64,000 bases of DNA from Baylisascaris procyonis (lineage: Eukaryota > Nematoda > Chromadorea > Rhabditida > Ascarididae). Position 1 is the stretch's first letter. Each line of letters begins with the position of its first letter. Of this stretch, positions 10,721-23,034 are shown one piece after another. A program made the position numbers and the translations under genes. The notes under the pieces were generated by a model. That model made no database searches and had not been told where the DNA came from. It saw only the letters and a list, made by a program, of their open reading frames with translations. The stretch covers positions 2,916,001 through 2,980,000 of the forward strand of contig JAZARR010000095.1 of NCBI GenBank assembly GCA_037389465.1, given 5' to 3'.

Positions 10721-13700
10721 CTTCCAATTCGTCTAATCATATTATAGGTACAGCTATGCATCAATGACATTGCTTATTTGTGCACAGAAAGCATCACTTT
10801 AGCCAAAAGCATTGAGTATAAGCGAATAGCCTCATAAATATTTTTATTTATTAAAAAAAAATAACAATAATAAAATTACCAATAAAAATTGATTTTGCAG
10901 AATAACCGCTTTATATTTCAGTTAATCCAGTTGCGCATCATATACACACAGACACAGAGACACATACACATAGAAAGACATAAAAGAGCAAAAATTAGAT
11001 GTCGCCAAATTGCGTTTCCCAAATAAAGATAAATGTGCACAAATAAAATTGGAAAAAGCGATGAAGCGCATCGGAAATATGCATCTTTGCCACTTTCATC
11101 ACATCTTACTAACGGGTTTCATAAGTAAAGAATGCATTATAAATATGCAAATATGCATAATAAGTATGTAATGCGTCCATAATTTCAATAATCTAAAAAT
11201 TCGCATAAATCTTCGATAAAGATTCGCTTTTTTTACGAGCGAGATAGAGTAGATGAAAATACACTAGCGTTATATGATAAAAAATTTATTCCAACCTTTA
11301 AATATCTATCAATTCTTTGAAAGTTCACAGTTTAGAGCCATTCATGGCACAGACCTCACGTCGTACATTATACTCACCAAATTTCATAACGCTAGCTTAA
11401 GTGGCGACCGGGTCGAATTCTGCCAACAGACACGCAGACCGACAAACAAATACATGCACGCCAGTGCTAATATGCACTTGTAAACACATATGCATCGACA
11501 TGACACTACTAAAACGCGTCTTTGTAAAGCAAATTTTCGAAAGCGCATAGTATAAGTGATGCTAGTCAGATATAAACTCTTTTTGAAAATCTTGAAAATC
11601 TTGGACTACACGCCACTAAAGTTATGATTTGTTGTGTTAAGTACACAAGAAAGCCACTCAAAATGTGTCCCATTCGAAGGTTTCGAAAATGAAGTAAATG
11701 AATTATCAAAAAAAAGTCCTAACAGCTACTACTTAAATATTTTTTTTGCACTTATGCCATTTTCCATTCTCTGAAAAAGCCTCAGATTTTTATATAGTGA
11801 TCCATGAGAGTCATCAGATGCTATTCGATTCGTTGATAAGAAGCAATTATAATCACATAAAGCAGAAAAAAAAAACACCAATTAATAAATGCCGATGGAT
11901 CTGTATAGAGGTAATAATGATGATTGAAATACGAAGAGTAAGATGACTATCGTCACATGTAATTGAATGGAATTATTGACTCGAAATATTTATCGAATTT
12001 GTTTTGAAAATCGTTATATGCATAAATAGCAATAATATATGTTTAAAGAAAAAAAACAGATGCCTTAATGTTTGATTTAACAATATCTGTTGTGATTTCC
12101 ATTCATCATTCGTAATTAAATCTTATAATTACAAAAAATGCCTTCTTAGTTTTCTTATCGCTAAGAATTAAAGCGTGAGATCGAGTTCGATTGTTAGATC
12201 GTTTATCGTAAAGCTATTTTCTTCCATTACATGTTCCTGAGGGGTTTAAAGAAATTGAATCGCATCCGAATTCCTAACTCACTATTTTCGTTAGACAATT
12301 ATCACGTCAATTCAATCGACATCTACAATTTTCATTCACTAACCACCGAAATAAATTTCACTTATTCAAAAACATAAAAAAGTAGGACCTGTTCGAAAAG
12401 AATCAGTATAAATCTTTCAATCAATATAATCTATGAGCATAAATCAGTTTAATCTATAAATCTATAGATAGAGAAATATTTTATTCTAAGGATAAATAAA
12501 AACAATGCTGAAAAATAGATAAAACGTTAGGTTAAATAGAAATTATGCGAATATATACAGTATCTTTTGATGAAGAAAGTGTAGTTGTTTGTTTTGCTTT
12601 TAGTTTTTTTTTTGTGACAGACGACTACTGCTGATCGAGCTATTTCTGAAGATGTGAAATTATTGAAAAAAAAAGCATCAACTCTAATTAATTTCCAAAA
12701 AATACAGTTTTAACAGAGTCGTTGCATATAAATTAAAAATTTATTAAGTTTACCGCTGTCATAAATAATACTTTACAATTATTTTCAACTTAATCAAAGA
12801 TTATTTTCCACCTTAATAGAGCGATCATTTCTCAGTAGGATATATTTATTTTAAATTTTATAATGTAAATAATCCGTTTTATAAAATAAATATTCACTAT
12901 AGAAGCAATAAAATATATTCACTTAAGCAAATGCACATATCACATCGATAGTTTTAAATTCATTAAAATTTTTGCGGAAAATTTTCGATAAAATATTTGC
13001 CAGAATTGAATAGATATTTAATTGTTGAATTGAATGATTGAATAAATACTCAATTATTCAATTTGAACAATTAAATTGAAAATTTATTTAAAAATTTTAA
13101 AAATTAAAATTGATTTATAATTTTTCGATTAGATAAATTTATAATAACTCGAAATGAGCATTATCCTCATGAAAAAAAAAGTTTTAAAAAATGAAAGTGC
13201 CTATCGAATGTATTTTCCTTCTTAAGAAAATATAAAAAAGGAATGTGAATATTAAAATCGATAAAGAAAAATAGCGAAACGGATAGTGAAATATTACTAA
13301 GATTAACGTCGATTTATGAATGAGTTTTTATTGCGTTATAAACCGTTAATACGCATCATAATCGCCTATAAGACGAATGATCTTCTATAGATTTCATAAA
13401 TATGTAAGTTTTCAGTGAGATAACACAAGCTTGTAGCTGTTTTTTTTTTGAATCTATGATCCTTTTTTTTGAAAATTTTTTGATCTAATAAACTTCTCTC
13501 TTTACAATCTTTTCCTGCATTTATTCGCAAAAATTGCCAACTTTGAAATAAAAAAATCCAATTTTATTTGAGAAGGAAAATCAATTATCGGGAGAACCAA
13601 CAAATCATGATGGTAATGAATTATGCAATGCTTTCGTTGAATTATTGAATATTCCAATAATATTCATATTACTGAGTAATGAAAAGGAGGTAAGCGCTTC

Positions 13701-13769
13701 AGGCTACGTCTATATAGAACTTCAGCTCAATTGATTCTTTAAATTTTAATCATCTTATAAGCATTTTAT

Positions 13770-14167
13770 TTATTTCAACAAAGTAATTTTCGTATGATCT
13801 GAAAGGTCAACTGCGCTCACTATGTGTGTGAAACTCATATGAGTAACAACATAATCAATATGTGATATAATATGTTTGTTTATAATTGTCACCTCAACGA
13901 AGTAAAACTCGGAATGTTGGGAGAGAGTTAACTGGCATTAATGGAGAAAATGAGATGGGGGATGGGTACAGACGGTATAGGCGCATTTTAAATATACATC
14001 TGATGCTCGGCAGTTTCAGTTTTCAAATCGCATCATTAGCCACAGATGGACATACCCGTTGCTTTTAGCTCATTTCCATTTAAAAGCCAAAATGGATTGC
14101 TTTTTTCGCTCAATAATGGCGCATAATGTTCTATCAATAATACTGAAAGATGGGCACAATATGTAAG

Positions 14168-14213
<46 letters not shown>

Positions 14214-15037
14214 ACGGTACGGTTCTTAATGTAACGAACCAAGTATACTGCATACTATCGTTACATAAAATGTTTAGTTGATTACATTTGGCACAGTGAC
14301 ATTGGACACGTGATAGGTGGGACCAAGCAGTGAACGTCACGAGAAAATACACATTACCACTTTATTAGGACAAATTTTTTAGAAGTGCTAACCGAAACTC
14401 CGAAATTTCTACAGATCTACAAAAAAAATCGAGAATCTAGAAGATTCGTTCAGAACAAGCTGCGAGCAAATTTATTTCCCCTCGAGGACACATCAATTTG
14501 TCCGATAACTTACTGCCACTTATGCCAGATGTGCTATACTTGTTTTTTTCATCTCTGATAACTAAACGTTTACTTTTCACATTAGCTTTACTTCAAAAGT
14601 GAATTAAACAACGTTCAGTAACACTTATGTATAATATATCACATATCCGTTTACTGTGACAAACGGATATCAGCGAAGCGATTTATCAGTGATTTACAAC
14701 ATACTCATCGCCTCTTTCATATTATAATAACAGCAGTTATCAGTCTTCCATAACACCCCTGTTTCTTTGAACGGAGCACCATGAGGCTAACATAATTCAC
14801 ACCATCGAGCACTACCTAAGTGTTCCTTGTGCCATCACATTTTACGTAATATTTGAGGATATCTTTCCTTTAAAATGCATTAGATATATCTGAACTGTTG
14901 TGAAATTGGAATGTAATAAAAACCTGCACTTAATAGGATTGAAAATGATTACCGTAAGCGAGTTCCGCGTGTGTAATAAACGCGCAATGCAGCAGCAACA
15001 AGAGTAGAGCGACGAGCGGATGCAGGAGCGCTGCCAT
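13770..15037 (-). CDS. small secreted protein, three-exon model (about 66 residues)
   Basis: Exon 1 (15037-14953) starts with ATG and encodes a classical signal peptide: MAALLHP, an uninterrupted leucine-rich core, then a THA|EL cleavage-like site. It ends in phase 1 at G|GTAATC. Exon 2 (14142-14056) begins after CTTTCAG in phase 1, encodes a 28-residue segment containing EHYAPLLSEKSNPFW, and ends in phase 1 at G|GTATGT. Exon 3 is most simply 13798-13770, after CCTTTCAG. It adds DHTKITLLK and a stop that overlaps AATAAATAAA, a good polyadenylation signal. An alternative last exon (13999-13938, after GCATCAG, intron about 56 bases) would add a tail with two Cys. All junctions keep frame. The mature product would be a short secreted peptide of unknown family. 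An in-frame upstream ATG at 15133 is less likely because the signal core would then lie too far in. Confidence 0.5.
14171..14211. repeat. (TA)n microsatellite
   Basis: Pure TA run of about 41 bases in intron 1 of the small secreted-protein gene model. Confidence 0.9.
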
Positions 15038-15384
15038 ATAGCCCCTCAACCGCTTGTCGCCATCAGCGCAAGCCGCTATGCGATGTCTCTTGCTAGATGC
15101 CAGTCGGCTGGTGAGTGATTCCACCTCATGCACGCCTGCTAGCAGCCTTATGTAGCTTTGTGCTCGGCACCCCTCTAGCTTAGCATGTCCTCATCTCTGG
15201 CAAACGCACGATCGAAACGTTTCCATGCAAGCTCTAGCTATCGATTGTTGCATTCGCTTGCTTCATAGAGCACGATTCGATTCTGGTGTGTTGCCCATCG
15301 ATGCTATCGAGAACGAGGCATGTCCCCTCAGGCTTGCTTCTTTTTCCGTCGATCATTCATCGCGTTTTCATAGCCCATCAACTC

Positions 15385-15386
<2 letters not shown>
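15038..15386 (-). promoter_or_regulatory. G+C-richer upstream region of the secreted-protein gene
   Basis: About 350 bases upstream of the minus-strand start codon at 15037 are clearly richer in G+C than the neighbours and end at a long CA/TG repeat. It may hold the promoter or 5' UTR. No TATA-type element is convincing. Confidence 0.3.

Positions 15387-15462
<76 letters not shown>
15387..15462. repeat. (CA)n microsatellite
   Basis: Pure CA dinucleotide run of about 76 bases, about 350 bases upstream of the minus-strand start codon at 15037. Alternating purine-pyrimidine tracts of this kind are Z-DNA-prone. Confidence 0.93.
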
Positions 15463-15465
<3 letters not shown>

Positions 15466-16774
15466 GCCGTTCGATGAAGTTGATCGATGATCTTTATGTT
15501 TTTGTCATTAATTACATCTCATCCGGAATACTAATCTTCTGATACCACTACTAAATATTGCGATACCGGAAAGGGGAGCTGGAAAGGTGTGATAGTTGGA
15601 GACCAAGAACATATTACACATAGTATTACCATAGCGCATAAAAACTGAAGCAGACACTGAGCATAACCAACGACGATGTTATAATAACACATTTCCTTGT
15701 TAGACCGAATATTTTATGTGGAATTAATCACTTCCTCCAATATCTAAGCGCGTACAAAATTAAGGAGTGAAAAAAATGTGTCAACAATGTTGCAGCTATC
15801 TTTTAAAACATTTTGACAATTTTTGCATCAATTTGAGAAATGATTTTACTTGTTTAACCTGTAATAACATATTAACATCTTCTCAACTCTTCTTTGTAAT
15901 CTTCTAGCGGAAATTTATTCAATTTACAACTTTCTTTTAATTGTTATTTTTTATAATAAATATAATTCTGCTGTGACGATATTCGCAAGTCGGCACTCCT
16001 AAATCAGACATCAAAAAAGAGTTATTTCAATTTCCGGCTTATGTGCTAATTAATTTACATACGATATTCACGATGCGGTAAATATGCGATAGTTTCCAGA
16101 AAAAGAGCATCTTATTGATGGATATACAATGTTGAGCTGAATCGGCGATGGAAAAAATGAAATCCATAAAAAAAATGAAAAGCAAATGTTAAATCCGGAA
16201 ATTTTAATATATAACCCTATCGAATATCAATTGAAAAGATCATTCGATTGCATAAAAATCAACGAAATGAAAATAACCTATATTCCTAAAAAAATCTCCC
16301 TTGTATTGAAAAAAAAAAGAAGAAATGTTGCTTAATGTCATGATTAGATTTAAAATTTTTAAAAGCAAAGTGGTAGAAGAGAAAGCGATAATGATCGGTA
16401 ATAAGTTATATCATTGCATTGCAGATGGAAACTTATCGATATCGATGCTTCGATGGGAAATATGAATGAATTTTTTCGGGAATGAGAAAAAAAATATGCA
16501 AAATAACTTTCATACTTTGAAAAGATTTCTTATGCTAATCTTTCTTTCTTGTCTCCATCTTCACCTTCTCCTCTTCTCCTCACATTCCCCTCTCTTCCCC
16601 TTCACCTCCATCTTTCTATCAATGCGCCACTCACATCAACTATTGCACAGCTATAATGAAATAAACTTTATTGCCACTGAGGCATAAAATGTTGCCAACA
16701 ATGTCGAAATGAAGGCACATTCGATGCACAAAAAAATGACTTCGGAGATATGGCCGGTGAGATATACATCTATC

Positions 16775-16835
16775 AACTGGATTTGAACCCTCGAAATATG
16801 GTTTGTTAAGATGAGCTCTAACTAACTTAACTATT
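16775..16835 (-). other. tRNA-derived segment (pseudo-tRNA or SINE head)
   Basis: On the minus strand, an A-box/D-arm-like sequence (GTTAGTTAGAGC) lies about 25 bases before a perfect B-box-like GGGTTCAAATCC. The spacing and the intervening CATCTTAACAA resemble a tRNA. The T-stem is broken on its 3' side and no acceptor stem pairs, so it is not a functional tRNA. A tRNA-derived SINE head or pseudogene is likelier. Confidence 0.35.
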
Positions 16836-17509
16836 GTCAAACACGACAAAACCTCCTCATTTTATAGTTATTTTCATTTATTAGTTCACCCCAAAAAACA
16901 ATACAATGATTTTTGACTCTCTTCGTCCGCTAAGACGTGTACGGCATTACTCACTTCTATTGGTCTACTCACGTTCGTCAATATGTGCTTACCGCAATGT
17001 TCATTACTCTCATATTGAAAAAAAAAAGGACGTAAACTACATTCCTCAATTCGGTGTATATTTATGAACAATAGGCAAAAATTTTTTAAGTACAGAGAGA
17101 GAGGGGGACATTGTGTCCAGTGGGATCAAAATTCATACAAATATCCTTTTAAAAAGTTTGTAATTTTTTTTTCAATTCTATATTACAAATGCGCTATGTA
17201 TTTGCATATATGTTTATCTCTATGCATTTGAGTGTCTACTATTTACGCCTATACGGTAGTTTCAAACTCGCGATCGACAAGAGATGCAACGACTTAGAAA
17301 TAATCTCATCATCATGAGCCATCATCTCGCACCTAAATTTCTTTACAGTATTTTTGAATTTAAATGAGAGTAATTGATATCACGAGAAAATGCAATGTGA
17401 TCAATCCCATTATTTCGAGGCAAAGAAATTAGGCCATTAAATCTCCTAATGGGACCAAAATGTGGAAGTACGATGCTTCATGCTTCGATGCTGCTTCATC
17501 GAATTAAGC

Positions 17510-18035
17510 CAGGCCAGATTTTGAATTGAAGTCTTTTAAAGGTGCTGATGACCTACAGCTACTTTTGGGATATTTTGTTACTGTACTCCCGCATTCCCTG
17601 AAATCAATTGTTGTTTCCCCTCTCTCCAACCTCTCCCCCGTCCTCGCTGTCAATTTTCAGCACTCATCAACGTCTATCGTTTAGAAGTGTCATAAAACTT
17701 TCGAATGGGATTTGTTCTCTAGCGCCGAACGCGGCATAGAAACAATTTTTTGGAATTGACTATCGATTTACGAAGCATATCAGATTGCACGTTTTAGAAT
17801 AGGAAGGTGTGTATGCCTTTGCGACATTTTCTTTCTTTGAATTTGAAGCATTCAGCGAAAAGAAAAAATTTGGGAATGAGTAATAAAAAACGAGTGAAAA
17901 CTATAGAAACGAAACCCGTAACGTTCCTGATTGCCGTTTTCCTCATATTGAATACACTAAACAGCCCTAGAAAAAAAAAACATTTCGTCAAAACTCTTCT
18001 GCCTCAATTACCTTCCCGCATCCTTCATTCTTCGG
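17510..18035 (-). CDS. possible short gene(s), ambiguous splicing
   Basis: On the minus strand, an ATG-containing segment ends at a consensus donor (GGAAG|GTAATT at 18015). A 45-base intron with a T10CTAG acceptor follows, giving in one frame a 60-residue membrane-like peptide ending near 17794. In another frame the same donor joins in phase 2 to an exon after GATTTCAG (about 17592) that runs open for about 30 codons to a stop. The two readings use different frames, so at most one is right. No family is recognised. Confidence 0.18.
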
Positions 18036-19219
18036 TCACCCTTTCTTTAAATAAAACGATTCCATAAAACTAAATTCCCGGGCTTTCGTTATTTCAGTTT
18101 GCTTAATAATTGAGTTAATATCTTATTTAATGAGTTTACAAAGAGATTTTAAGACAAAAATCGTTAGATTTTTTAATGAAAAAGAAAAAGAATATGAATA
18201 GGAAGCATTCTAATGGAAGGATATGTCGATATGGAAAGCGATAGCAGTGAGTGGGAATGAAAAATTATTATAAGAAGCACTAAAAATTTATGAGAAGCAC
18301 TAGAGGATAGCTGTGATTATTGCCTTCGCATTAATTTTGAAAGTTGAATGCATATCGGCTATATCAATCATATGACTTCCTCTATTTGGCGCTTTAGTCG
18401 AATCCTTACTGACCATCTTAAATTGTTGGCAAATCACTCTTGTAAAATGCGACGGGATTTTCTTGATCTTACTAAAATATTGTTACCGCTTCAATGAAAT
18501 CCGATTCAACGGCATTAGGGCTTCGGAGAGGTTAGGAAATCGGTAACCACTTGAGATGTCCGAATCATAAGGGTTGATGTCTTTTGAAAGCCCCGAAGTG
18601 TAAGCCAATGTTGGAGCCTTTAGAACTGCGAGAAGCTAAGTTTTCCACCTTGGTGAAGCCTCGAGAGGTAGGAGGTAGAACATCCTTGCGAGCCCTCAAA
18701 TCGTAGGGGTGACGTTGCCGAAGCTCATGTTCTCACTACAATGGTGGACTCAGATGTTGTGGTCCTCATCGAATTCCTATATGTTTACATAGATTACGCG
18801 AACCTATACACTACAGCTATAGTGCATTTGTGTTGGAGGTGCTCACTTCCTGTGTTGATCGATAACGTCACGTACACTTAGATGATTGGAGGACATCTAG
18901 TAAACAAGCTCAGAGATATATGTATCACATACGTATATGATATAATATACATGGTGTTGCGCTAATTTCAGCTGACTTCAATTGTACTTTCTGCCACATC
19001 CGTCATCAACGTATTGCTGGTACTAACTTCAAAAGATAATTTTTAGTAATAAAGTTTCATAACATATAATAAATCATGCAACGATAGTATAGGTGTAAGA
19101 AAAATATGAGTTTAATATTGTAAAAGGTGATATGTCTGTGTGTGTGAATTTTGGAAGAGTGAACGGTGGCACCAACATCCAACGGCATTTCTATGCGGTT
19201 CGAAAATCAGTTGACTCAT

Positions 19220-19442
19220 TGCCTGTTTGGTAGTTGTTTTTAAATATCCAGTCTGTGCGGTTCGACTGAACAGACGGAAGGTCACTTCTACCAGGACAAT
19301 CATTGCCAAAAGTGTATTTCCACCAGAACGTAGAGGTCGTTCCACTATCAAATTGTTCTTTTCATTTTCACTGTTTTCAATCATTCTAATTTTCAAATTG
19401 TTTATCAAATTGTTCACAAATTTGCATAGGCTGAGAGTGTTG
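19220..19442 (+). CDS. possible exon, basic and hydrophobic
   Basis: An open frame of about 73 codons with a basic stretch (LNRRKVTSTRT, PPERRGRS) and a hydrophobic tail ends exactly at a GGAG|GTAAGC donor in phase 0. The minus strand is also open here for 101 codons, so strand is uncertain. No partner exon was found. Confidence 0.18.
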
Positions 19443-20418
19443 GAGGTAAGCGTATTACAACGCTTAATGTCCTTCTTTTTGAATCATTTTTCGAGCCAGC
19501 AAGTTTGATTGGCAGATTTACAAAAAGCACATATTGTGCCAAGCCCTATGGCACTCATGTCATTTTTTCGGTGTAATAAATTTCCTCGACACGTTTCATT
19601 TTATTTCCTCTTCTTGTCTCGTTTGCAGCACTTTCAAATAAATTGTTGTAAATAGAAAAAAAGCAAATATCGCTGAAGTTGCGTCTATCCATCTATGCAC
19701 ACATATTTCAGCTTACCGTTATTACTTGTGTAATCCGAAGCAAACTTTCAATATCAGAAAATCAGATCCATCCTGAATATTAATTTCCAAAATCACCTTT
19801 GACATCCCCCTCTCCCTTTGGCTTCCAAATAAAAACGAGAGAAAAATTGATGTTTGAGTAATCTGCAATTGCATTAAATATCTTGAATTTGCAAATGCAG
19901 TCAATGTCGCCAACCTATTCGCTATTTGTTTTACAAATTTGCAAATCGCAGATTGAAAAAAAACTACGGTAAAAGTACTCAATTGATTCCAATAATGAAT
20001 GTGCATTTATTTCAGCATAGAATTCTCCTCACGCTTGTACCATTGCTACGGAATTCTAACCTGATGCGCAACGTCAACGAGAACTTTTTGAGATCTAACT
20101 ATCCCTGTGAACGAGAGTAGATTAACGTTTATGGGCGGTCCCGTGGACTATCATCCATGACAACTGAAATGGGTGGAAATAAAGGGAAAAACTAATTGAG
20201 TTCGTGCTTCTTTATCAAGCATGACGAAGGACAACGGCATGAAGGGCGCAACTGCACAGAAGCGGTACACGTCCAGAAAAAGCACGTATGGCGCCTCCAT
20301 TGATCTGAAATTTTGCATGGGGGCATAAATTAGCATTTTAAGGCGACCAATGGAAAAAAAATTGCACGTTTCTACTAGAATATGAAAGTTTCCATGACCC
20401 ACTACTCTACGGTTGGGA

Positions 20419-20643
20419 ATGTGTTGCGCAAAGTGTAGAAACGGTAGCACTGCGTACTCTTATGCGGGTATGAGCGCACCTCGGTTCGCTATTTGCAACG
20501 AGTCTCACCAGCTTCTCTGCGATTGTGCCATCGATCGCTTGGTGCTGTTACATTTCCTTTTCCCTGACAGATATCCAGTTTTACAGCGATGCATGGTGAT
20601 GGGTAGTGTCAGGTTTGATGAAAAATTCCAGGGAAGGGTCTAG
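20419..20643 (+). CDS. Cys-rich 74-codon ORF, function unknown
   Basis: An ATG at 20419 opens a frame with CCAKC, LLCDC and a further Cys near residue 58, in a patch with G+C well above its surroundings. There is a stop 22 bases upstream in frame. The minus strand also has a 99-codon frame overlapping its 5' side. It could be a small secreted or decayed gene. No clear splice donor is present and the family is not recognised. Confidence 0.2.
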   Translation: MCCAKCRNGSTAYSYAGMSAPRFAICNESHQLLCDCAIDRLVLLHFLFPDRYPVLQRCMVMGSVRFDEKFQGRV

Positions 20644-21164
20644 GCCGGGACCGTGCAAAGCCCGATTGCATTCAGTTTTAGCTTCATCGCTTTTGAGCTT
20701 GTCACTTCTTTCCCTCATTAGCAAAAAAAGTACCAGGGAAACTAAATAAACGCCACTTGTATATACGTCAGTTTTTGATTGCGCTCATGTTTGCTGGTTA
20801 ATCAGCTGATATATGATTCCTTAATTTGCAGTAATAATTTCCTTCAAAAGTTTTGTGTTGATGTATATTGCCTCAGGCAATCTAAACTTGGACGTGGGAA
20901 AAAATCCGCATGCATTTTGTCTTGGTCGAGTCACAAATGCTTTTTTCTCTTTGTGCGAGTGGTTGAATTGAATATTAGCATTATTTTAGATATTTATTAT
21001 TTGTTTATTAACTTATGAAACCGGTCGGTCAGTTGAGCAAGATGCAGAAAGCTTACATCGTGCCAGCTTCTTTAATAGAACTTTCCACTTGCATTGTTTA
21101 CGAATCATTGCTTAGAATATTTAATTTTCTTTATACATTTATTTCACGAAAATGTTTTTAGCTC

Positions 21165-21174
21165 TTTCTTTCAG
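21165..21174 (+). promoter_or_regulatory. probable trans-splice acceptor
   Basis: TTTCTTTCAG lies 23 bases before the ATG at 21198 with no upstream coding exon in frame. In nematodes such sites receive the spliced leader; a 5' UTR intron is the alternative. Confidence 0.45.
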
Positions 21175-21197
21175 CGTGTCTCAACGTTTGGTGAAGA

Positions 21198-23034
21198 ATG
21201 TTGCCTCGACTGCCATTACGTTACAAGCATCATCTAGTAACAGTTGCTGTTGTTACAGGAGCGATGGCATGTGGTTACGGTACGTTTTAGTTTCCTTCAG
21301 CCTACGGTACGTTTGCTTCAGTGATGTACGGCAGAAAGTTCATCGTGTCCTTAGTCTTCCTCTTCACCACACTCTTCGAATTGTTGGGATAAAGCTGTTT
21401 TATTCGAGAAAGGGGGAGGGGGATTTTCTTGTTATCGTTTCATGAGGGAATCCATTGAGTTGCGAATATGCGCTTTCATCCCCCCCCACTTCGTTAAAAT
21501 AATTGAATTTTATGGAAATGATATTGTCATGCCACCAGAAAAATAGATGCGTTGGGTCTTTTATCTCATTTTACACCACAAATGTTGAGTTTGTATAAGC
21601 AACGTGATGAGTAATCCCACAGTTTTATATTCGTCACTGTGGTTCATTATTGCTTTATGAAAACCTCTAGTAGTACTATGTTCGAGGTAAGGTGTGATCC
21701 AGACCGACCGTTAACACTGCATTAAAGACACGGATTCATGCGGATCTTTGAACGTTTAGAGGTGATTTATCTAGTTGTCATAGTATTTTTATCGTGTCGC
21801 CTATGGTCTTAGTCGATAATCACTTTTAATGAATCGGACGTTGAAATTGAATTTTAAAAAAATGATTGTTTTTTTGGTTGTATGTTAAGAGTAGAAACAG
21901 AATATTGGTGTGAATCTGTCTTTCTTTCTTCCCCTCATCCCTCTTCTCCCCACCCCCTATCCTTCCTCCATGCAACCGTAATTTATTCAAATTCTTCCAC
22001 ATTATTGGATGATAGGAAAATATTTAATAAAAGCAATTAAATCAGGACAATAGCAAATGAAAAAGTACCAAAAAGAGGTATTGTTTATCTGTTACATTAC
22101 TCGTTTATAAAAGCAAATATGATGCGTTTTATTTCGTCCCCTCTACGCATTATTCTGTTCTCACAATCGCTTTTGCCGTCTGTATCATTGGCTGATGGCG
22201 CGTAGGATCTGAAAAAAGTGTTCAATGGCCGCCGACTAGGGATACCAATTGTGACTGTAAGTGCTCCGGAGTCGGACAGAATGCTAATGTAAATAATACG
22301 TTTCTAAAAAAAATACCAAGTACTCCCATTATATTTTGAGAGAATCTTGCCATCTTCCATCACTTTGGTTGAGCTGTAGACAGCACAGTGTGTAGAAACA
22401 TCCAAAAATTTAAGTTAATGTTTGTAATAACACCGTCGTTTTGTCTCTTCATTGCGCAGTTGTGGATTAATCAACGATTGATCAGTCATCTTTTAATGAA
22501 ACCCGTTGTGGACGATGACTCCTAGCTTAGATTCATATACGCAAATATCTCGATGTTAAATGCGCTAGTTTATTGTCGGTCGAAAAATCTTTCATTTAAA
22601 TCTCAAACTTTTAAATGATTTGCCTCTATTTATTGGATAATCTCAAACATCCAGCTCATTCCCTCTTTCGTACCTTCCTTGACCCAAATTTCCGAAGATA
22701 TCCCTTCATCTTTGAAAGAGGAGCAGTCTTTTTCTGGGTCGTAGAGTTAATTGACAGCTTTCTGGTTTATGCAAGCAAAAGCTAGTCCTGGTGCTTCATG
22801 TTAATCTTTATATGTCATTTGAAGTCTCTAGCTCTACTTTTACTTATTATTCTAAAAATTCATTCACCGTTAATGAATTTTTTCGAAAGAAAAAAATTTT
22901 CAGTATTTTTCTGCGCTGGTAGTATGATTAAACGATGGAATAATCGACAGCCGACATTACTGCATGAAGAAATGGATGATTTCTTGTATTGGAAAGAGCT
23001 ACAAGAAAGGAAACAACGGCAACGAGTTGCGTGA
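21198..23034 (+). CDS. 70-residue single-span membrane protein (two exons)
   Basis: Exon 1 (21198-21279) encodes MLPRLPLRYKHHLVTVAVV and following residues and ends in phase 1 at G|GTACGT. Exon 2 (22904-23030, to the stop at 23034) starts after ATTTTCAG in phase 1. The junction falls inside one continuous membrane span of about 23 residues (from HLVTVAVV to FFCAGSM), which supports the join. A charged C-terminal segment follows (EEMDDFLYWKELQERKQ). The basic N-terminus, single span and small helical tail recall small mitochondrial inner-membrane or assembly proteins, but that is inference and no family is recognised. A GTGAGT donor overlaps the stop (GC|GTGAGT, phase 2), so a longer isoform is possible. 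The single intron is 1.6 kb. Confidence 0.52.

Larger units (their letters stand above)
7085..13769. other. AT-rich spacer with low-complexity tracts
   Basis: This is mostly stop-rich AT sequence. It contains a G-rich tract (9788-9832), a perfect TGACGTCA palindrome at 10001-10008, and one moderately coding-like island on the minus strand near 10454-10720 (listed separately). A phase-consistent ORF of about 39 codons ends at a GTAAGC donor near 13688 on the plus strand, but I found no partner exon. Nothing else rises above background. Confidence 0.55.
15463..21164. other. spacer with several unresolved islands
   Basis: Mostly AT-rich, without a supported complete gene. Islands that stand out: a tRNA-like A/B-box segment (16775-16835, minus); a cluster of splice-consistent short frames on the minus strand (17510-18060); a G+C-richer non-coding block (18490-18790); a plus-strand frame ending at a GTAAGC donor (about 19220-19442); and a Cys-rich frame at 20419-20643. 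The ones with any support are listed separately. Confidence 0.5.

Noticed and set aside
15225..15542. Thr-His repeat ORFs
   Set aside because: Produced by the CA microsatellite.
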